NCBI RefSeq assembly: GCF_000725495.1
Contig: NZ_JNZD01000054.1
Coordinates: 1 to 14,829 of the forward strand
DNA: 14,829 nt
Source of the DNA: Streptomyces aureus
GTDB taxonomy: Bacteria > Actinomycetota > Actinomycetes > Streptomycetales > Streptomycetaceae
Reading direction: 5' to 3'
The translations under genes and the position numbers were made by a program. Positions 13,172 through 14,829 of the stretch are shown here, one piece after another; the stretch's first letter is position 1; every line of letters begins with the position of its first letter. Under the pieces are notes generated by a model, which was not told the DNA's origin, searched no databases, and worked only from the letters and a program-made list of their open reading frames with translations.

Positions 13172-14179
13172 TCACGTCCGCCGCGCCACCGGTCCCTCCA
13201 CCCAGCCGTGCCGGACGGCGTGGCCGCCGAGCTGCATCCGGGTCCGTACACCGGCCATGTCCATGAGGCGGCGCAGTCGCCGGTGCATCGTGCGCGGCGA
13301 CAGGCCGAGCTGCGTCGCCGCGGTCAGGTCGGTCGCGCCGGCCAGCAGGAGCGTGAGGATTCTTTGATCGAGGGCCGTCGGGCCTTCCGCCTCCAGCTCG
13401 ACGGTGGGTTCGGCTCCTTCTTCGTCGCAGGCCAGCGCCAGCGGGTGGGCGGTGCGCCACACCGTCTCGAACAGCGTGTCCATCGCGTCCAGCAGGCCGC
13501 TGCGGTGCAGCAGCACGGCTCCCGGCTGCCCGCCCGGCGTGGTCGCGAGCGGGACGAGGCCGAGTTCGGTGTCGGCCAGCATGAGTTTCATGGGCAGATG
13601 GTCGGCGACACGCAACTGCACACCGTTGCGCAGGGATTCGATGGCGTCGTCGATGATGCCCGGCTCCTGAAGGACGGACCGGTCCAGGACCGCCCGGAAG
13701 CCCACGCCACGACCGAGAGCCACGGGTTCGGCCGTGTTCTCATCGGGAGGCAGGGCCACGAACGGTGCGGTGATGAAGGCGCGGACCTGTGTGCGGGCCG
13801 CCTGTTGTACCTGGAGATAGCGGTGCCGGATGGCGTCGACGCCCGTAACGACCTCGATCAGATCGCCGATACCGCTCGCGACGGTGGCGGCCCGGTGTTC
13901 CTCGGCCAGGGTGACCAGCGCGTGCTCGGCCGCGCGCAGCCCGTCCCGGCGCTGGCTGATGAGGGCGCCGAGAGCCATGGCGGGCGGCGCGGCGGTGAAC
14001 TGATCGTCCGCCGACCCGGTGACCAGTCCCCACGTGACCAGCCGGGACAGGGCGTTGCCGACCTGATCCTGCGTCAGGGAGAGCAGATCCGACAAGGTCA
14101 CCGCGCTGCAGCCGGGCCGCCCCAGAAGTGCCCGGTAGACGCGCTCGTCATCTGGTTCGAGGCCCAGCACATCCAGCAT
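13172..14179 (-). CDS. Regulator with TrmB-like N-terminal and LuxR-type C-terminal helix-turn-helix
   Basis: The 335-residue protein starts, in my choice, at ATG 14179 (MLDVLGLEPDDERVYRALLG), the usual beginning of this Streptomyces family; AGGAG is 12 bases upstream, slightly far. The frame stays open to ATG 14317, where AAGGAG lies at good spacing, so a 46-residue, Pro/Arg-rich extension is possible. Residues 1-60 look like a TrmB-type winged helix (LSDLLSLTQDQVGNALSRLV). A long middle domain follows (TVASGIGDLIEVVTGVDAIR, GVGFRAVLDRSVLQ), of the kind thought to bind a ligand. The end carries a LuxR/GerE helix-turn-helix (DQRILTLLLAGATDLTAATQ, LGLSPRTMHRRLRRLMDMAG). It is a cytoplasmic DNA-binding regulator; targets are not evident. 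The tnpB element lies behind its start. Confidence 0.88.
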   Translation of the reverse strand: MLDVLGLEPDDERVYRALLGRPGCSAVTLSDLLSLTQDQVGNALSRLVTWGLVTGSADDQFTAAPPAMALGALISQRRDGLRAAEHALVTLAEEHRAATVASGIGDLIEVVTGVDAIRHRYLQVQQAARTQVRAFITAPFVALPPDENTAEPVALGRGVGFRAVLDRSVLQEPGIIDDAIESLRNGVQLRVADHLPMKLMLADTELGLVPLATTPGGQPGAVLLHRSGLLDAMDTLFETVWRTAHPLALACDEEGAEPTVELEAEGPTALDQRILTLLLAGATDLTAATQLGLSPRTMHRRLRRLMDMAGVRTRMQLGGHAVRHGWVEGPVARRT

Positions 14180-14273
14180 CGGCGACCGACTCTCCTGCGC
14201 TTGTCCCGGCGGGGAGAGTATGCGCCACGGCGGCAGATTCCGAACAGTCCCCGGTGGCGGGTGCGGTACGAGG

Positions 14274-14301
14274 GGCCCCGGGGAATCGCCTCCCCGGGGC
14301 C
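14274..14301. terminator. Perfect 11-base GC hairpin upstream of the LuxR-type gene
   Basis: Arms ggccccgggga (14274-14284) and tccccggggcc (14291-14301) enclose six bases. On the minus strand it follows a short in-frame tail that reads STKET and stop (TGA at about 14318-14320), so it may be the terminator of a gene whose body was lost at the tnpB insertion. Alternatively it lies in the leader or extended coding part of the LuxR-type gene. Confidence 0.5.
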
Positions 14302-14336
14302 GAACAGCGCGGTTCATCAGGTCTCCTTCGTGGATA

Positions 14337-14403
14337 CTCCGGCCTTCAGGCCGGGGTGGGGGTACCTCCCGCTTGCGGGGGAGAAACGAGGCTCCTGCGG
14401 AGC
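14337..14403 (+). mobile_element. Left-end palindromes of the tnpB element
   Basis: Three hairpins follow one another ahead of tnpB: ccggcc-ttca-ggccgg (14339-14354, extended by c/g and t/g pairs), a bulged ctcccg/cgggggag stem (14366-14383), and gctcc-tgc-ggagc (14391-14403). IS200/IS605-family elements have imperfect subterminal palindromes instead of inverted repeats, and Streptomyces copies often carry this type of ccggcc...ggccgg stem. The outer border is probably just left of 14337. The exact cleavage site cannot be fixed from one copy. Confidence 0.5.
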
Positions 14404-14471
14404 AGGGCAGGAAAGCCGGTTCGCCCCCTGGGCGGACCGGCGTTGTCAGTGGCGGCCGTTAGGTTGGCCCC

Positions 14472-14829
14472 GTGTATCTGCGGTATTCCTTCCGGCTCGA
14501 GCCGACGCCGGGTCAGCGCATCGCGCTGGCCCGTACGTTCGGCTGTGCACGGGTGGTCTACAACGATGCGCTGGCCGTGAGGAAGGCCGCGTACCAGGTG
14601 GACGGGTCGCGGATCGCGATGGGTGTTCTGGCGAAGCGGGTGATCACGGAGGCGAAGAAGACGCCCGAGCGGGCTTGGCTCGCCGAGGTGTCGGTGGACG
14701 CCCTGCAGTCCTCTCTTCGTGATCTCGATACGGCGTACGCGAACTTCTTCGGGTCGGTGTCGGGGAAGCGGCCAGGGCGCCGTATGGGGCTTCCGGTGTT
14801 CAAGTCGAAGAAAGACAGTCGGCAGGCCG
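14472..14829 (+). CDS. tnpB: TnpB (IS200/IS605 family), 5' part, cut by the window end
   Basis: The frame starts at GTG 14472 with YLRYSFRLEPTPGQRIALAR and continues TFGCARVVYNDALAVRKAAY, the N-terminal OrfB/HTH segment of TnpB, then TPERAWLAEVSVDALQSSLR and ANFFGSV before GKRPGRRMGLPVFKSKKD. The ribosome site is weak (aggttgg about 5-11 bases upstream). About 119 codons are present; the RuvC and zinc regions lie beyond the edge. The last 74 bases repeat bases 1-74 of the window exactly and in the same frame, so the left-hand piece could be this gene's own continuation or that of a second copy. Confidence 0.92.
   Translation, partial: MYLRYSFRLEPTPGQRIALARTFGCARVVYNDALAVRKAAYQVDGSRIAMGVLAKRVITEAKKTPERAWLAEVSVDALQSSLRDLDTAYANFFGSVSGKRPGRRMGLPVFKSKKDSRQA
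14756..14829 (+). repeat. Terminal 74-base direct repeat (second copy of 1-74)
   Basis: Bases 14756-14829 are identical to 1-74, and the identity stops only because both window ends are reached. It lies inside tnpB in both places. A perfect overlap at both ends is typical of a contig that closes on itself or ends inside a repeated element. Confidence 0.97.

Noticed and set aside
12565..13251. Ser/Ala-rich minus-strand open frame of 228 codons
   Set aside because: Its serine runs are the reverse frame of Glu and Asp codons in the small acidic gene; no family signal remains elsewhere.
13109..14722. A 537-codon plus-strand open frame near the right end
   Set aside because: It mirrors the LuxR-type regulator and runs through the transposon's left end, as expected of a chance frame in GC-rich DNA.
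1..14829. A small circular plasmid of 14,755 bp
   Set aside because: The end overlap allows it, but there is no replication or partition gene, and the catalase and cold-shock block are typical chromosomal genes; kept only as an alternative.

Overview
The window looks like chromosomal DNA from a Streptomyces or close relative. It has very high GC with strongly GC-biased third codon positions, GTG starts, GGAGG-type ribosome binding sites, and a gene block (conserved small protein, CBS protein, DEAD-box helicase, cold-shock protein) that I recall from Streptomyces as the SCO5918-SCO5921 neighbourhood. That locus match is from memory, not from a search.

Layout. (1) 1-1149: the 3' part of an IS200/IS605-family tnpB gene runs directly into the C-terminal remnant of an ECF41-type sigma factor. 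(2) 1276-2932: a small two-helix membrane protein, a secreted repeat protein with a signal peptide, and an SRPBCC-fold protein. (3) 3219-5622: a monofunctional haem catalase with its terminator, divergent from a small MerR-type regulator whose wing region is scrambled by two compensating single-base indels. (4) 5889-9000: a perfect 60-bp palindrome (probable bidirectional terminator), then a leftward stress block: SCO5918-type protein, CBS-domain protein, DEAD-box RNA helicase and, as a separate unit with its own terminator and structured leader, a cold-shock protein. (5) 9011-11030: a rightward PAS-PP2C (RsbU-like) phosphatase, preceded by a likely fragment of an RsbW-type anti-sigma ATPase and followed on the other strand by a fragment of a SigB/SigF-type sigma factor. 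This looks like a dismantled partner-switching module. (6) 11523-12853: a membrane protein, a DUF4287 protein and a small acidic protein. (7) 13172-14179: a TrmB/LuxR-type regulator. (8) 14337-14829: the left end and 5' part of a tnpB gene.

The first 74 bases are identical to the last 74. Joined through them, the two tnpB pieces make one continuous reading frame of about 417 codons. Either the window is a contig that broke inside a repeated tnpB, so two same-direction copies flank it, or it is a circle or tandem unit of 14,755 bp. The gene content favours the first.

Functionally the intact genes suggest an environmental-stress segment: peroxide removal (catalase), cold and RNA structure (helicase, cold-shock protein) and stress signalling (PP2C phosphatase). 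Several regulatory genes are decayed. No complete new system is evident. The most unusual items are the TnpB lacking half its zinc ribbon, the doubly frameshifted MerR gene, the 60-bp palindrome and the broken sigma-factor module.
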